Part shown: in pieces, positions 1-12,006 of the stretch
Layout: every line of letters starts with the position of its first letter
Numbering within the stretch: position 1 is the first letter of the stretch
Assembly: GCA_009823505.1 (NCBI GenBank)
Contig: VZQC01005710.1
Span: 1,702,490 to 1,766,489 of the forward strand
Length of the DNA: 64,000 nt
Reading direction: 5' to 3'
Source: Rhizomys pruinosus
Lineage: Eukaryota; Chordata; Mammalia; Rodentia; Spalacidae
Position numbers and translations under genes: made by a program
Notes under the pieces: model-generated
The model's input: only the letters and a program-made list of their open reading frames with translations
Databases searched by the model: none
What the model was told of the DNA's origin: nothing

Positions 1-1037
1 ACATGCAGATCAGTTATTCAGTGGCTTTCAGAGAAATAGGAGTTAGTCGTAACTGCCAAGGGGTCAGTCATTTCTGATAACTACACGGAAGTGAAGAGAC
101 AGCCTAGAGTGAAATTTAACCACACATACAATTGAGATATTTTCTGCTTCATATTTTAACTGTTGTGTAATTCTCTAATGCAGTGTAAGTCTTCTTTAGT
201 AACTGAAGGAATCAGAAAGGAGAAGGTTTTGTTTTCTCAAAATTTGGTGTTTGGAAATTGCAAGCTTCTGCAAGCCATTTGGCATCTTGATCCATTTTTA
301 CCAAAGATTCTTTCTGGGTGATGGACAGTAGCTTTTGCCTTTCTGACAGCTGAAGCTCTCTTAGCATGTGAACTTCCTTCAGGAAGTCTCAACATTGTTT
401 CCTTTGAGCTCAGGAAAAGGCTCCATCTCCCACTTCAACCAGATTTTGCTCTGCAGGAGATGTAGCATGCCTGCTGCATAGAGTGCTGTGCTGCTCCCAT
501 CTGAAACATGGGGTGCTTTTAAAGATGACCCTGTGCACTCCACAGGAGTGTAAAAGACACAGGTTGGTGAAAGCGTGGTGACAGAAAGGAGTCAGAACGT
601 GTGTGCCTTCGCTGTGCCTCTTGGCGTTGGCCAAGTCACTGAGCCCAGTCTCACCACCTGGCTACCCATGGGCATGCCAGGAGGTGGGCAAAGATGACCC
701 CACTGCCGTCAGTTTATAATTAGCCTCAAAACTGGCTTCGCTTAAGGAGTTACCTCTTCCTTCCAGAAGATGAGAATATTGCTCCAGGTGGTCACCTACA
801 GCCTGCTGGCCTTTCTTCCAGGGCGGGAAGTGAGGGAAATAGTAACTGAGGAGAAGAAAAATCCTACAGGGACTGGAGAGTTAGTCTTGATTACTGTATC
901 ACATCACATCACTGGTTCATTTATTCAGGAAATGTTTACCTATGACCTATTTTGTACCAGCACCACAGCAGCTGTGGAAGGGACATATGGTAGGGCTGCG
1001 TCTCCTAACAGTCAGCTACCTAGAGAACGGGGCAGGC

Positions 1038-1172
1038 CTTGGGACAGATAGCCCAGTTCAGGAGGGGAGGACTTGGGACAGATAGCCCAGTTCAGGAGGG
1101 GAGGACTTGGGACAGATAGCCCAGTTCAGGAGGGGAGGACTTGGGACAGATAGCCCAGTTCAGGAGGGGAGG
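1038..1172. repeat. Minisatellite, 34-bp unit x 4
   Basis: Four nearly identical copies of a 34-bp unit beginning cttgggacagatagccc. The copies are almost perfect, which suggests recent expansion. The flanking sequence is single-copy intron. Confidence 0.95.
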
Positions 1173-3042
1173 GGAACTTGCTGGGCACTTACTAAGGGAC
1201 CTGCCATTGTGAGTCCAAGAAACGTTGAATAAAATTGAGATTTGTAACTTTTTAGACTTGAGATTTAGGCTCTTTGGTGTGGGATGCCACTAGTTCTGAA
1301 GAACACATTGTTTCACTGTACTTGGGAAATACAAAGACCGCACATCAAATTGTATCCCGGAGCCTCTTCTCTAGGGAAGTGAGCCATGTGTCCTCAGAAG
1401 GTATTTCCCAAAGCCATTGATTTCATAGGAAGGCTCTTGCTACTGGGCACATTGAGGGCTGAGATATAACTATGACCTTCCGCCTGGCGTGCCCCTCAGT
1501 TGATGACAGCAGATCTCCAACCTTCCTCCCAATCAGTCTATAAAGGCACCTGGTTGATTTTCTTGGCTTTTTGAATTTAAGTGGTAACAAGGAAGTAGAG
1601 GCCTGGCCCCTTCAATAGGCATGCAGGAAAGGTCGCCTGCCCTTTCCAGGAAGAACTGGTGAGACCACAGACCACACCCAAGAGTATTGGCCCTTGGGCC
1701 ATAAGTCCAAGCCATGGGTCAGGCACTCTTTGTAAACCTGACCATTAATCTAAGATGACGCATATCTTGGTTAAGAAATTGAAGCCTTCGCCTAGTTTGG
1801 GTGTTTATAATCTAAACTGTACTCTTTGGAAATTGTGTTTTCCTATATTTGAAGTCATTATTCATTAAATATTCTCTTGTGTGAGGAATCGTGACACAGC
1901 AAAGTATCTAAGGTGAGTTGATGCTGTGTTTAAGTGGTAGCCATTGAGGTGAAAATGGTTACTTGGGAGCTGTTTGCCAAGTAATTTCCAATGATTCTCA
2001 GCCTTCTTAACTCTTGACTGCTCCTGCCTGAGTGTTTCAGGGTTAACGGGGGTGCTCACTCCCCTTTGTGCTCCTCCCACCCCATTGGCTGCACGCACAC
2101 ACCTGAGCCTCTGTCCTCAGCCCTCACTGTCCAGAGGGAACACCATGTGCAGCATGGCTGTTGGTCAAGATCAGTTTCTACAAAGATTTTATACAAAATA
2201 CTCACCCATTGCTGTAACTTCAGAATCCTCAGGAACCACATAAAAGACCCTGCGCTGTGTCTGTCTGTCTTCCACATCAGCTGTGAATCTGAGTGCCTCA
2301 CGGTTTATTGCTTATCGGTGTGTCTCATGTTTCGATTACTTAGATGTCTCATTTGCATGTATTTTAATACTTTCTTTTCTCGTTGATACAGAATGAGCTC
2401 TTTATGCATTTAGGGTATTAATACTGCGTAGTATGCTTCTCACCATTACCCAGTTTTTTGCTTTCTGCATTTTATGGTTTTATTTTCAGGTAGAGATTTT
2501 CCACTTCTGTGCAGGGTAATCAGATCATGTCTCACACCTCTGAACAGTTTGGTAAGCTTTTAATAGTCTGGAATCTACTCACAGTTCATGTATGTTTATT
2601 CCCAAGTATTATGTTTTATTATTGTTTCCTTTTATTTCCCTTTTAAAATAGCATAATTAACCTCTACTTCACCTTTGATTTGTTTGGATCCATTATGTGT
2701 GATAGGAAATATAAGTAATTGTCTGTTCACACACCCACTGTCCTTTCTGTTGAGTTATTTTCACTAAATCTACACGTCTTCCTTGTGTACAACTGAGGCA
2801 TGTGACCAAATAGACTATTTCTGAGTGTTCCCAATCCATTCCCCCTGGTACTGCCCCCTCTCTGACCCTGCGTAGCTTTACTGCACTATCTTGGGTTCGT
2901 AACCTGGCTTCTCTCTAGTGGAACAACAGTTTACTGTTCCACTTCGACCCAGCAGTTTGTCAAGGCTGTTTCTGAAACCCCACATAAACCACCACCACTA
3001 CTAAATCCCAACTTAACCTTAATTACTATTTAATTTATTTGT

Positions 3043-3289
3043 GTTTAAGACAGGGTTTCCTATAGCCTAGACTGGCCTAGACTATAGCTAGGCATGGCAT
3101 TGAACTCTTTTTCTGCCTTTACCTCCCAAGTGCTGGGATTACTGGCCTGTGCCAGCACACCTGAGAGTTCTGGGGATGGAGCCCTGGGCTTCATGCATGC
3201 TAGGCAGGCAATGCACCAACTGAGCTATGCACCAAGTCCTGGCATTGGTTTTAATTGTAGAGAACTGGTATCTTTGCTTTGTTGAAGTT
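3043..3289 (-). mobile_element. B4-type SINE, antisense
   Basis: The first half is B1-like in reverse orientation (gacagggtttcc ... cccaagtgctgggatta). It is followed by an ID/tRNA-like segment (ggagccctgggc ... actgagctatgc). B4 elements are B1/ID composites. This copy is diverged and therefore old. Confidence 0.75.
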
Positions 3290-3544
3290 CTCTACCACAG
3301 AACACAATTCTTTCTCAGTTTCTTGAGACTGATCTTACAGACTCGGTACAGCTAGTGCTTTCTTCATTCAGATCTCTAGGTGTTTTGTGAACACATTGTG
3401 TTTTCATAAGTTTTTTTGGTGCATTGTGAGGCTGATCTTTTTGAGGGGAGGTCTATTATATGATCCCAGTTGTAAGATAGAAGAGAACTTGTAGTTTTTA
3501 TTTTTTGTGCCCAATCATGTAATTGACATCACGTTGGTCGGGTC

Positions 3545-3680
3545 AGCTGTGGGCGCGTCTCAGTTTTGCTGATGTCTTCCCACGTCAGACATCATAATGC
3601 CCAACTCTGTTTGGTGCATCTCAGTTTTGATGGTGTATTCCCACTTCATACATCATAATGTCCAACTCTGTTTGGTGCTG
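3545..3680. repeat. Diverged direct duplication, about 64 bp x 2
   Basis: Two adjacent units share tctcagttttg, cttccca/attccca, acatcataatg and caactctgtttggtgc. They are roughly 64 bp apart with several substitutions. It looks like an old local tandem duplication. Confidence 0.8.
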
Positions 3681-4872
3681 ACTTAATTTTCACCAACCAG
3701 TTCATAATTTGGATAGCTTCTTCCCCTCCTGCATCTTTTATCTTCCACTGTTACTCTGCTGTGTGCCTAGCCCTGACTAATTCTCTGGGCAGTACGTAAA
3801 CCAGGGCAGTATCAAGCTGTTCCTCCAGGGGCCTGCCATCTCAGGGGATGGAGGAATCAGGAGATAAGCACGCTGATAGATCGTTGGAGCTAGTGATCAG
3901 TGCTGAGGAACAAATGGAGACTGGATCAACTGCCATTGGCAGGGCCTTTTGTATTTCTTTATGTATTTAAGATATTGATATTTTATAATACATTCATCAG
4001 ATATATCTCCAGTTTATGCAAGTTAATCTCATTTACATACAGAGATTTTCTCTTTCTGTGGAAGTGTTGACTGCATGTCACACATCGAAATGTTAGAAAT
4101 GTGATATTCCTTAACATCCCTTTTTGCCGTGGCCTTTGAAAAATGAAAGAAAAGCATGTTGTCACCATAGCTACCTCCTGTTTCCCATGTTCCCATGCTC
4201 CTCAAGGACCTCATGGACCTCAGCCCGGGCTTTGCTTTAGAGCAGAGCAGGGGAGCTTCCAGGAGGTGGCAGCCCTGGGTTCCTGTGGCAGGAGGAAGCA
4301 AGGACCTGGCACCAAGGTCAAGGGCGGAATTCAAGAAGAGGCGTCCAGTGGTATCCCCACTGCATCTGCAGTGAGGCTAGCCCTTGAGAAGGCAAGTGGT
4401 CTGCCTAGGCCACAGCTGCCACTCTGTGCTGGGACAGGAAAGAGGGACTGTGTGAAATGCAGAGCTCTGCCATCAGGGAGCACAGAAAGGAGACGGAAAG
4501 GCAAGATGGCTGCTACTGTCATCAGCAGACACCTCAGCACTGTGGACCTCTTGTCGCCCACCACCTCCAGAACCTCAGCCAGCCTCCTGCAGGAATCCAC
4601 ATTCAGGAATAGGAAGGGGCATCCAAAATGCCTGCAGGAAGCAGCAGTACAACTAGGAAAAACTAAAGAGACAGCTGACCCCAGGAGAAAAGAGTAACAG
4701 CTTGGAGAAACGAGGTTAAAAGGAAATGGTAATTGCTATCACCAGAAAGATACAAGAGTGAGGGTATTCTACATCCAAATGAAACAAATGACTTATGAAT
4801 GGACCTTAAGAAGCAGTTCTTAGAAATTAAAGTAAAACAGACTGCAAAAACTAAAAGTTAAGTGGGCAAAGA

Positions 4873-5075
4873 ACACTGGGCAGGGGTTCTGGGGCTGTAA
4901 CTGCCAGTGGAGTGCTGGCTAGCATGCACAAAGTCCTGGCCCCACATCAGCCAGATGTGCAGTGCCTGCCTGTCATGCCAGCAGTTGGAGGTGGAAGTAG
5001 GAGATCGGAAGTTCAAGGTCATCCTTGGCTACTTGGTGCATTTGAGGACAAGCTGGGATACATAACTGGTGTATA
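4873..5075 (+). mobile_element. B4-type SINE, sense
   Basis: An ID-like segment (gctggctagcatgcac) is followed by a B1-like segment (gtcatgccagcag ... gttcaaggtcatcc). The order and divergence fit an old B4 copy. Confidence 0.65.
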
Positions 5076-5104
5076 AACAAAAAATAAATTAATAGGCCTG
5101 GTGA

Positions 5105-5295
5105 GGTGGTAATGACACTTGCCACTAGGCCTGATGTACTTGTGAGTGCAGATACCCACAGAGGCCAGAGTTCTTGGATCCCATTGGGGCTGGAGTAACA
5201 GTCAACTATGATCTATCTGGCTGCGTGCTGTGAACCAAATGGGTCCTCTGAAAGAACAGTACTGGCTCTTAATGTCTGGGCCATGTCTCCAGCCT
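5105..5295 (-). mobile_element. B3-type SINE, antisense, diverged
   Basis: It ends in ggccatgtctccagcc, the reverse complement of the B2/B3 5' end. Internally it has cacagaggccagag and ggatcccattggggctgg, matching the antisense B3 body. Heavily mutated. Confidence 0.65.
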
Positions 5296-5330
5296 GGGAA
5301 AATTTTTGTTGTTTAAAAATTAGCAGATTT

Positions 5331-5510
5331 GGGCTAGAGAGAGAACTTGGTAGTTAAGAGCACTGGCTGTTCTTGCAGAGAACCCAGGTTCAATTCCTGG
5401 CACCCACATGGCAGCTAACACCCAGCCAATGCCCTCTTCTGACCTCTACAGGCATTGTACCACATGGGTACATGTAAATGCATGTTGACAATACATATTT
5501 TTTTAAATGA
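5331..5510 (+). mobile_element. B3-type SINE, sense
   Basis: Starts ggctagagagagaac and continues gttaagagcactggctg, gcacccacatggcagc and ctcttctgacctc, the tRNA-derived B2/B3 head and body, with an A-rich tail. Confidence 0.85.
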
Positions 5511-5689
5511 ATAAAAATAATAAATTTGTAAAAAAGCATTTAAATATTAGCAACTAAAAAGCAACATGACTGGAAACAATGCTGACAAAGATATTACAGA
5601 AGAAAATACAGTACACTTCATCAAGAACATCTAAAAAGTCAAATTGGAAGGAAGAGGAAGCCTTGTAAAAGGAAATGGAAAGGGGGGCA

Positions 5690-5895
5690 GGCTGGAGAAA
5701 TGGCTGGGCAGTCAGGAGGGCTGAGTGGGCAATTCCTCCAGAAACCCAAAGTTCAGTTCCCAGCATCTATGCGGGGTGACTCACAGGCACCTGGAGTTCC
5801 AGCTCCAGGGACTCTGACACCCTCTTCTGGACTCTGTGGGCCCCTGCACTAATCTATGTATTCCTATACATAGACATACATATATACACATAATT
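5690..5895 (+). mobile_element. B3-type SINE, sense, diverged
   Basis: Shows gctggagaaatggctgg, cagttcccagcatc and ccctcttctggactctg in B3 order. Several indels indicate an old copy. Confidence 0.7.
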
Positions 5896-6210
5896 TTTAT
5901 CCTAAAAACCACCTGACATAGGAGAGTGGTCCTACTTACCAAAGAGAAGCTTGAATGCTGTACACCCGCAGGAGCCGTGCAGAGTGCTCAGAGGTAATTC
6001 GAGTTGTAGCATATGTAAATGAATGAGTATATCTATAATGATAGGAAAATGAGTACTCCTTTTCAAAACATGTAATTCTGACCCCAAGAATTACATGCTA
6101 AGCCTGATTGTTACCAGTCAAATAACAGAATCAAAGATATCAGTATGTTCAATAGGAAATATTCAGTACAGAACATTTTCCTCTGAAAAGGTTTTCAAAA
6201 AAATTATTTG

Positions 6211-6425
6211 GGGTCTGGAGAAGTGGCTCAGTGGTTAGGAGCACCAGGTGCTCTTACAGAGAACCCCAGGTTCAATTCCCAGCACCCACATGGGAGCTAA
6301 CAAATGTCCATAACTCCACAATTTCAGAGGAATCTGATGCCTTCTTCTGACTCTGCAAGCATTGCATAACACAGGTACACTTATACACACGCAGGCAATA
6401 CACTCATACACATAAAAATATTTTT
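6211..6425 (+). mobile_element. B3-type SINE, sense
   Basis: Contains tctggagaagtggctcag, ttcccagcacccacatgg and gccttcttctgactctg, followed by an acacataaaaat tail. Confidence 0.85.
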
Positions 6426-7384
6426 TAATTATTTGAGGATCTATTCTAGCAAATGATGATAATGACAGGCAAATCCAGATGCTGATTAGCTGGGCCTGGC
6501 TGGAAGCCCCTGAGCTGGTGCGACATCCCCCCTTCTAAATCTCCCCTCAGGATTCCCAGGGAAGCTTCATTTCCATTTCTTCAGCATGAAGCTTGTGGGG
6601 TCTTCAGTTTCCATAGTAACACAGATTCACCAGAAGCCACATTTTGAGGGTCTCCCCAACTTTCAGTCCAGGTATCCTCCCCAAGTTAAAACAGAGCCAT
6701 AACCAAGACCAGGTGCTGTGGGATCAGAAATAGAAAAGTGCAGTAGCGCCCCTGGTGCCTCCTGCGGGGTCTCTCCACCTCATGTGCTGCCAACCTGTGC
6801 GCTTATGGAGGAGCGCAGTAACACACTGCATCGACTCTACAAAGCTTGGCTGTGACCTCCAAGATCTTTAGCCTTGGTTCAAGGAGTAGTTATGCTGGAC
6901 AGGAGATGATTTTTTTGAATTTGACTTTAAATGCCAGAGAGTGTGTGTGGAGCACTATTCCCTGACTAAACAGCACAGGGCGTGCGGGGTTAGCCTGGGA
7001 TGTGGCTCTCCCCCTCCTTCTGTGCCCCATCATCAATTTCTCTGACTTCCGGCTGCCACATCTTTGTTCTGAGACCACAGACATCTTCCTGTCTCCAGAG
7101 CATATGTCTTTGTTGAGTCTCCACAATTATGGATGTTTTCATCCTACCCAGGTCGGCACCTCAGCCCATCTAAGAGGAACCCTTGGTCCTGTTCCTCCCT
7201 GTCCCCTACTTGAGATCCCTAGCGGCTGGAGGCAGTCCAGCCAGCAGGAGGCTCTCTGGGTAGGGTGGGGGAGGGCAGACAGGGAATGTGTTTTGAGTAT
7301 TGAACTGCCGTTGACATCTAAAGTCTCAACCATGCTGTTTTCTCCACACTCGAGCAATCAGGACATCCAGCAAACCCATAAAAA

Positions 7385-7945
7385 ACCAAACTAATAGCAT
7401 GAATATTCAGTGACCTAGAATACTAATTATTGTCATGAATATTAATGGAATCGGACTTGCTCTCTCCTTTCTCTCCGTCCTCTTCCTCCCTCGCTCCCTC
7501 TCTCTTTTTTTCCACTTAGCCGGCTCTAAGGATGGGTCATAATGAGAGCATTTAAGAGGGAGCGCTCTCCGCCGTGACAGGGACCAGGGCAATAAGGAGA
7601 GCTTGATTAACGTGCGCACTTGGGGGAGACATGAGAGGCTTCACATGGGCCTGTTCGGGGGAGGCGGCAAGGCACCAGCGGCTCTGTTGCTGCTCCGGGA
7701 GATTAATGAGGCCTAAGAGTGCATTAGGAACAGTGACAAAGGTTTGATCTAATGGGCTCAGTCATTTTTCCTTTGAGTGACAGACGCACAGAAGTAATTG
7801 GCTGTGCAGAATGGCAGCTCATTGGCGGTACTTAAGGATACATTATCCCCGTTGTGTGGCCCGCAGAGGCTGTTTATCAAAACTGCTCACACTGCAGACG
7901 CGGAGTCGCTAAGCTGCTGTTACAGGGGTAATAGCTATTAAAGAA
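7385..7945. promoter_or_regulatory. Candidate conserved non-coding (enhancer-like) block
   Basis: Single-copy, SINE-free sequence, dense in developmental factor core motifs. Two catgaatatt cores lie at 7399-7408 and 7434-7443, with taattattg between them. Further motifs are gattaatg (7701), acaaagg (about 7736), taattg (7795), acttaag (7830) and ttatcc (about 7843). A pyrimidine-rich tract spans about 7458-7515. The sequence is not simple and not SINE-derived, and it sits in a 2.5-kb SINE gap (6.43-8.93 kb). Conservation is inferred from this character only and needs an alignment. Confidence 0.45.
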
Positions 7946-8930
7946 AAAAATAACAACATGGCCTCCAAATGGGATCCGATGTTGTGTCGGAGAAACAGAG
8001 TTTTTCTTTGTTTAGTTTCAAATGGTCTAGAAAACATTTTAATAACTCCCATGTACTGGTGGGTAGTGCGGGGCTGCGGGTCCCCTGCCTGTATGTGAAA
8101 CAGCACCTCAGAGAGGTCTCTCTTCACCTTTCTTGCTCGTTCAGAGTTCCCCCAGCTTCTGGACTCTGCTTATAGCACTCCGCCCTCTGATTCAGAAATG
8201 GGATGTTTGGACCAAACACCATCAAGCTTCAGAGAACACTTGTCACCCAAGCTGTTGGTTGGGAATCACTGTCCTTTAAAAAAGAAATCCCCAAATAATT
8301 ACCATGTGATACCTGCTTGAGTAGGCTGTGATGGCTGTTTAATAATTCATTTATTTTAGGCTAAAACAATTCTTGGTGAAGGTTCTCATTAGCCAAAATA
8401 TCTGAGACTCACTGAAATCTGAACTTAGGGGATGCCAACATGAGAGATCTACCCTCGGGCATCCCCCGTTCTCCAAGAAAGGCCAATTTGCTGCCTGGTA
8501 GTCCTATAGACATTCCTCCCACTGAAATTTAGGCAAGCGAGCATTCTGTTGGTTCCATCAATGAATCCTGAATCAGGGCCCAGTTTTTCTTTGTTGTCCT
8601 CTGTTCTTGTCATCAAGTGAATGATACCCAGCCTGTGGCAGGCAGGTGACAGGTGCTGGGGGTGGGGTAATCTTTAGTTTCTTGGGGTGACATAGCCTCC
8701 ATATTAACAGGCTCTGCTTACGTCATTGGGATACTTACAATTCAGGGACACCTTACCCAGTGACTCCAACTACAAGTAGTGTGCAACTGTGTAAGATCCA
8801 ACAAAGCAGCTCAATGAAAGATGTAAGAGAAGCTGTAGACACAGAGCTCTGTGTCTCTATGGTAACCAGTGCACCTATAACTAAGTAAAAGTTGTCCAGA
8901 AACTTTCTCATCTTAAAAATATGGGTTTAG

Positions 8931-9158
8931 GGCTGGAGAGATGGCCTAGCGGTTAAGAGCACCGACCGCTCTTGCAGAGGACCCGGGTTCGATCCCCAGC
9001 ACCCACATGGCGGCCGAGAACCGTCTGAAACTCCAATTCCAGGAGAACTCCAGTTCCAGGGGAATCCGAGACCCTCTTCTGACCTCCGTGGCATTGCACA
9101 ACACGGGTGCACAAACTTGCATGCAGACAGTACATTCATACACATACAAAAAAAAAAT
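8931..9158 (+). mobile_element. Young B2 SINE (internal-duplication subtype), sense
   Basis: Starts ggctggagagatggcc. It has an intact Pol III B box ggttcgatccc at 8986-8996 and a tandem duplication of about 17 bp (actccaattccagg / actccagttccagg). An A-tail precedes the direct repeat atatgggttta (8919-8929 and 9159-9169), a probable target-site duplication. Confidence 0.93.
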
Positions 9159-9170
9159 ATATGGGTTTAA

Positions 9171-9327
9171 GTTGGGCTTGGTGGCACACATCTTTAATCC
9201 TAGCACTTGTGAGGCAGAGGCAGGCGTATCTCAGTGAGTTCAAGGCCAGCCTGGTCTACATAGAGAGCTCCAGTCCACCTAGAACTATAAGGAGACCCCG
9301 TCTCAAAAAGATCAAAAAAGAAAAAAA
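9171..9327 (+). mobile_element. B1 SINE, sense
   Basis: 7SL-derived: ggcttggtggcacaca, aatcctagcacttg, gttcaaggccagcctgg and gaccccgtctcaaaaag. It lies directly 3' of the B2 target-site repeat. Confidence 0.93.
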
Positions 9328-9963
9328 GTGGATTTAGTGGTTCCTCTGGACCGGGCCATGGCGGGAAGAGCCCCCAGTGATCCCTGTTGCAGTCCCTGCA
9401 GCCTTCTGGAAGAAAACCCGGTGGGCAGCCCTTGGCTTGTGTCACAGACTCTGCCACAGTGGCAGAGGACAGTTCCAAATAATCTTGACAGTTTGCCATC
9501 GCCAGACCTCCTGGCTGTGGCTCATATTGGCTCATCGCACAGGGAACTCTTCCTGAAATACGTCTAGAGCATGGAAAACCCAACAACACCCCATCTCCCA
9601 TCTTAATGCTGACCTCCAAGTATTCCCCACTGTTCTGGGGTTCAGGTTACTCTATTCAGGTGTGACACATACTCAGCAAGAACAGAGTAGGGGTGAGTGC
9701 CTCTGACAGCAGAGCTGTGTGACTACCATAGCTCTTTCCTGGGAGGGACAGTAGTCAGCTTCCCAACACGGTACTGTCAAATTGAAGTGATTTTTGTGTG
9801 AAACATCTCTGTTGTACTCTAAAAGAGTAAAGAATACTTTAAAGATGGAGTCCGTAGGGATGGCAAGTGATGAGACTTAACATTTCAGTTGTTGGAAGTT
9901 GAACAAACTAAGAGCATAAAGGGCCAGGTGTGGCTGCCTTGAGCCGTTTCATAAAACTTGCTT

Positions 9964-10122
9964 TGTGCCAGGTGTGGTGATGGCATGCCTTTAATCCTAG
10001 CACTTTGGGAGGCAGAGGCAGGTGGATCTCTGTGAGTTCAAGGCCAGCCTGGTCTACAGAGTGAGTTCCAGGACATCCAGAGCTACAGGGAGACCCCGAC
10101 TCAAAAAGACAAAAAAGAAACT
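9964..10122 (+). mobile_element. B1 SINE, sense
   Basis: Near-consensus B1: gccaggtgtggtgatgg, ttaatcctagcactttgg, gttcaaggccagcctgg and gaccccgactcaaaaag, with an A-rich end. Confidence 0.95.
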
Positions 10123-10905
10123 TGCTTTGTGAATATTTAACCAGATCTTGTTGCTTTGCTCCCAAACCCTGAGATTCAGTGTCGTCCCTTGTTACCACTG
10201 CACTGCACATGTGTCTGCTTGGTGTAACTCACATAAAAAGAGCACGAGGCCTGTGCAAACATGGTGATGTCTCTCCACCAGCCCCTTCAGGATCGTGGCA
10301 GCACGTCCTCCTAGCAGACAGAAGTGGACAGAATGAAAGGGCAGGTGTCAGTTGTAACTATGAACTTTGAACTATGTAGCCAGAAAACAAAGGGCTTTGT
10401 CTGTGGAATATGTAAAGTTACTTCTAAACCTCATCACTTAAATGATAATGCACCTTCTGAGGCTCTCAGTGCCTCTGAAATTGTGCGGGGTTCTCTGTTG
10501 TATCTATCTGGAGGAAGAGCAGTCACCCAGAAAGGGGGTGTGAGCAGCTTTCCTGTTCCTTGTTACCTGCTGCCCAGAAGACATGCATCACGTACTCACC
10601 TTGTGTCCCCCTTCTTCCTTCTCTCCTTTTATAAACTGCACCTCTGACCATGGGTGCATAGCTGATCACCAGCTCTCCAGAATTTTGATAGACGTGGAAT
10701 AGTGAGGATGTCCTGGTCCCCAGGGCTGAGCACCTCACTGGTCAGTAGAAGGTGTTCAGTAACCGGCCATCAAGTGAGTGAGCAAACTCCCATGAAGTGA
10801 AGCCAGCCAGCTATGGCTCCCAGGCAGACAAGACTTCTGGAGAGATTCCCGGAGAAACAGGGGACAGATGCAGATCTTCTAGGTAGTAAATACAAACAAA
10901 ATTAG

Positions 10906-11092
10906 CTATGTCACCATTTTTTTCCTCTTTTATTTTTTAAGGGATTCTACAATATAATAACCCAGTTGTTTTCAGATAACATTGATGTTGCTCAGTTTGC
11001 CGTGCAATTAGGTAATTGGTGCATTTTTTTTTAAGTGAGCCAAATTATTAAGCATAAGCAATGAATGTAAGTAACCTATGTCACCATTTTTT
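10906..11092. repeat. Direct repeat pair flanking a 152-bp segment
   Basis: ctatgtcaccattttt occurs at 10906 and again at 11076, and a third time at 11328 after the B2 copy. The second and third copies are the target-site duplication of the B2 at 11.1-11.3 kb. The first copy, with its T-run and 152 bp of unique sequence following, could mark an earlier insertion at the same site. Confidence 0.7.
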
Positions 11093-11327
11093 TTTAATTT
11101 TTTATTTTTCTCTGTGTATGAATGTACTATCTGCATGCAGGTCTGTGCACCCATGTCATGCAATGCCACGGAGGTCAGAAGAGGGTGTTGGATTCCCCTG
11201 GAACTGGAGTTCTCCTGGAATTGGAGTTGCAGACACTTCTCAGCCGCCACGTGGGTGCTGGGGATCGAACCCCAGTCCTCTGCAAGAGCGGTCAGTGCTC
11301 TCAACCGCTAGGCCATCTCTCCAGCCC
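11093..11327 (-). mobile_element. Young B2 SINE (internal-duplication subtype), antisense
   Basis: Reverse complement of the B2 at 8.93 kb, carrying both tandem ctggaa.tggagtt units. It ends in ggccatctctccagcc. Flanked by a 16-bp target-site duplication at 11076-11091 and 11328-11343. Confidence 0.95.
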
Positions 11328-11867
11328 CTATGTCACCATTTTTAAGCTCTTACTAAAATAAACTGTAAAGGAAGGGCAAACGCGCTGTTGGTGACATTCC
11401 TAACAACTAATATCTTGAGAGACTTTGTTGTTTACAGAGTTGTTTCACATAATTTGATCGTCTGTTAACCACACGAGTCTCAGTATTACCATCATCATTA
11501 ACCCTATTTCTTTATGATCATTTTGTAAATCGTGGACTGAATTGTTATGATGCCCAGGTTCTTTGGGGCACTGGTCATTAAGAAAATGAATCAGCAACAT
11601 AGATCAGAAGCGTCAACACTTGTCCCAGTCCTAAGTCTTCTGGGGACTTATCCCAAGGAAAGCCTGAAATCTCTTACATGTCCTTCTTAGTGTTGTTTAT
11701 AGTCATGAGAAATAGAGGAAGTTGCCCAAACTGTCCAGAAGTGGGAACACAATGGCACCAGCTGTCTACATTGAATCAGCAAAATGAAGTTACGTATCTA
11801 AATATATAATGGTGATTATGTGGGAAAACAGTTAGGAGGTCTCATTAAAGATGTATAACACAGGGCC

Positions 11868-12006
11868 AGCCAGATGGATCAGTAGGGTAAAGGCGCTTAC
11901 CACAGAGCCTGACGACCCGAGTTCAGTTCCTGGAACATGAGGCATTACATACATGAGCCCACACACAGTCACACACGTACATGGTAAATAAAAATGTAAA
12001 AAAAAT
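11868..12006 (+). mobile_element. B3-family SINE, sense, short
   Basis: Contains ccagccagatggatcag, gtaaaggcgcttacca, gcctgacgacccgagttc and ctggaac, then an acacacag-type 3' region and A-tail. The middle of the body is missing. Confidence 0.75.

Noticed and set aside
4143..4697. 184-codon + strand open frame
   Set aside because: Low-complexity basic and Ser-rich text with no family resemblance and no splice sites matching the Agap1 frame. Likely chance in GC-richer intron.
8941..9000. tRNA-like A and B boxes in the B2 elements
   Set aside because: They are the Pol III promoter of a tRNA-derived SINE. There is no cloverleaf with an acceptor stem, so no tRNA gene is called.
11078..11361. Recurring short open frames of the MYCLHAGLCTRVVQC type at many places
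   Set aside because: All are translations of antisense B2 copies. The recurrence reflects SINE copies and not a gene family.
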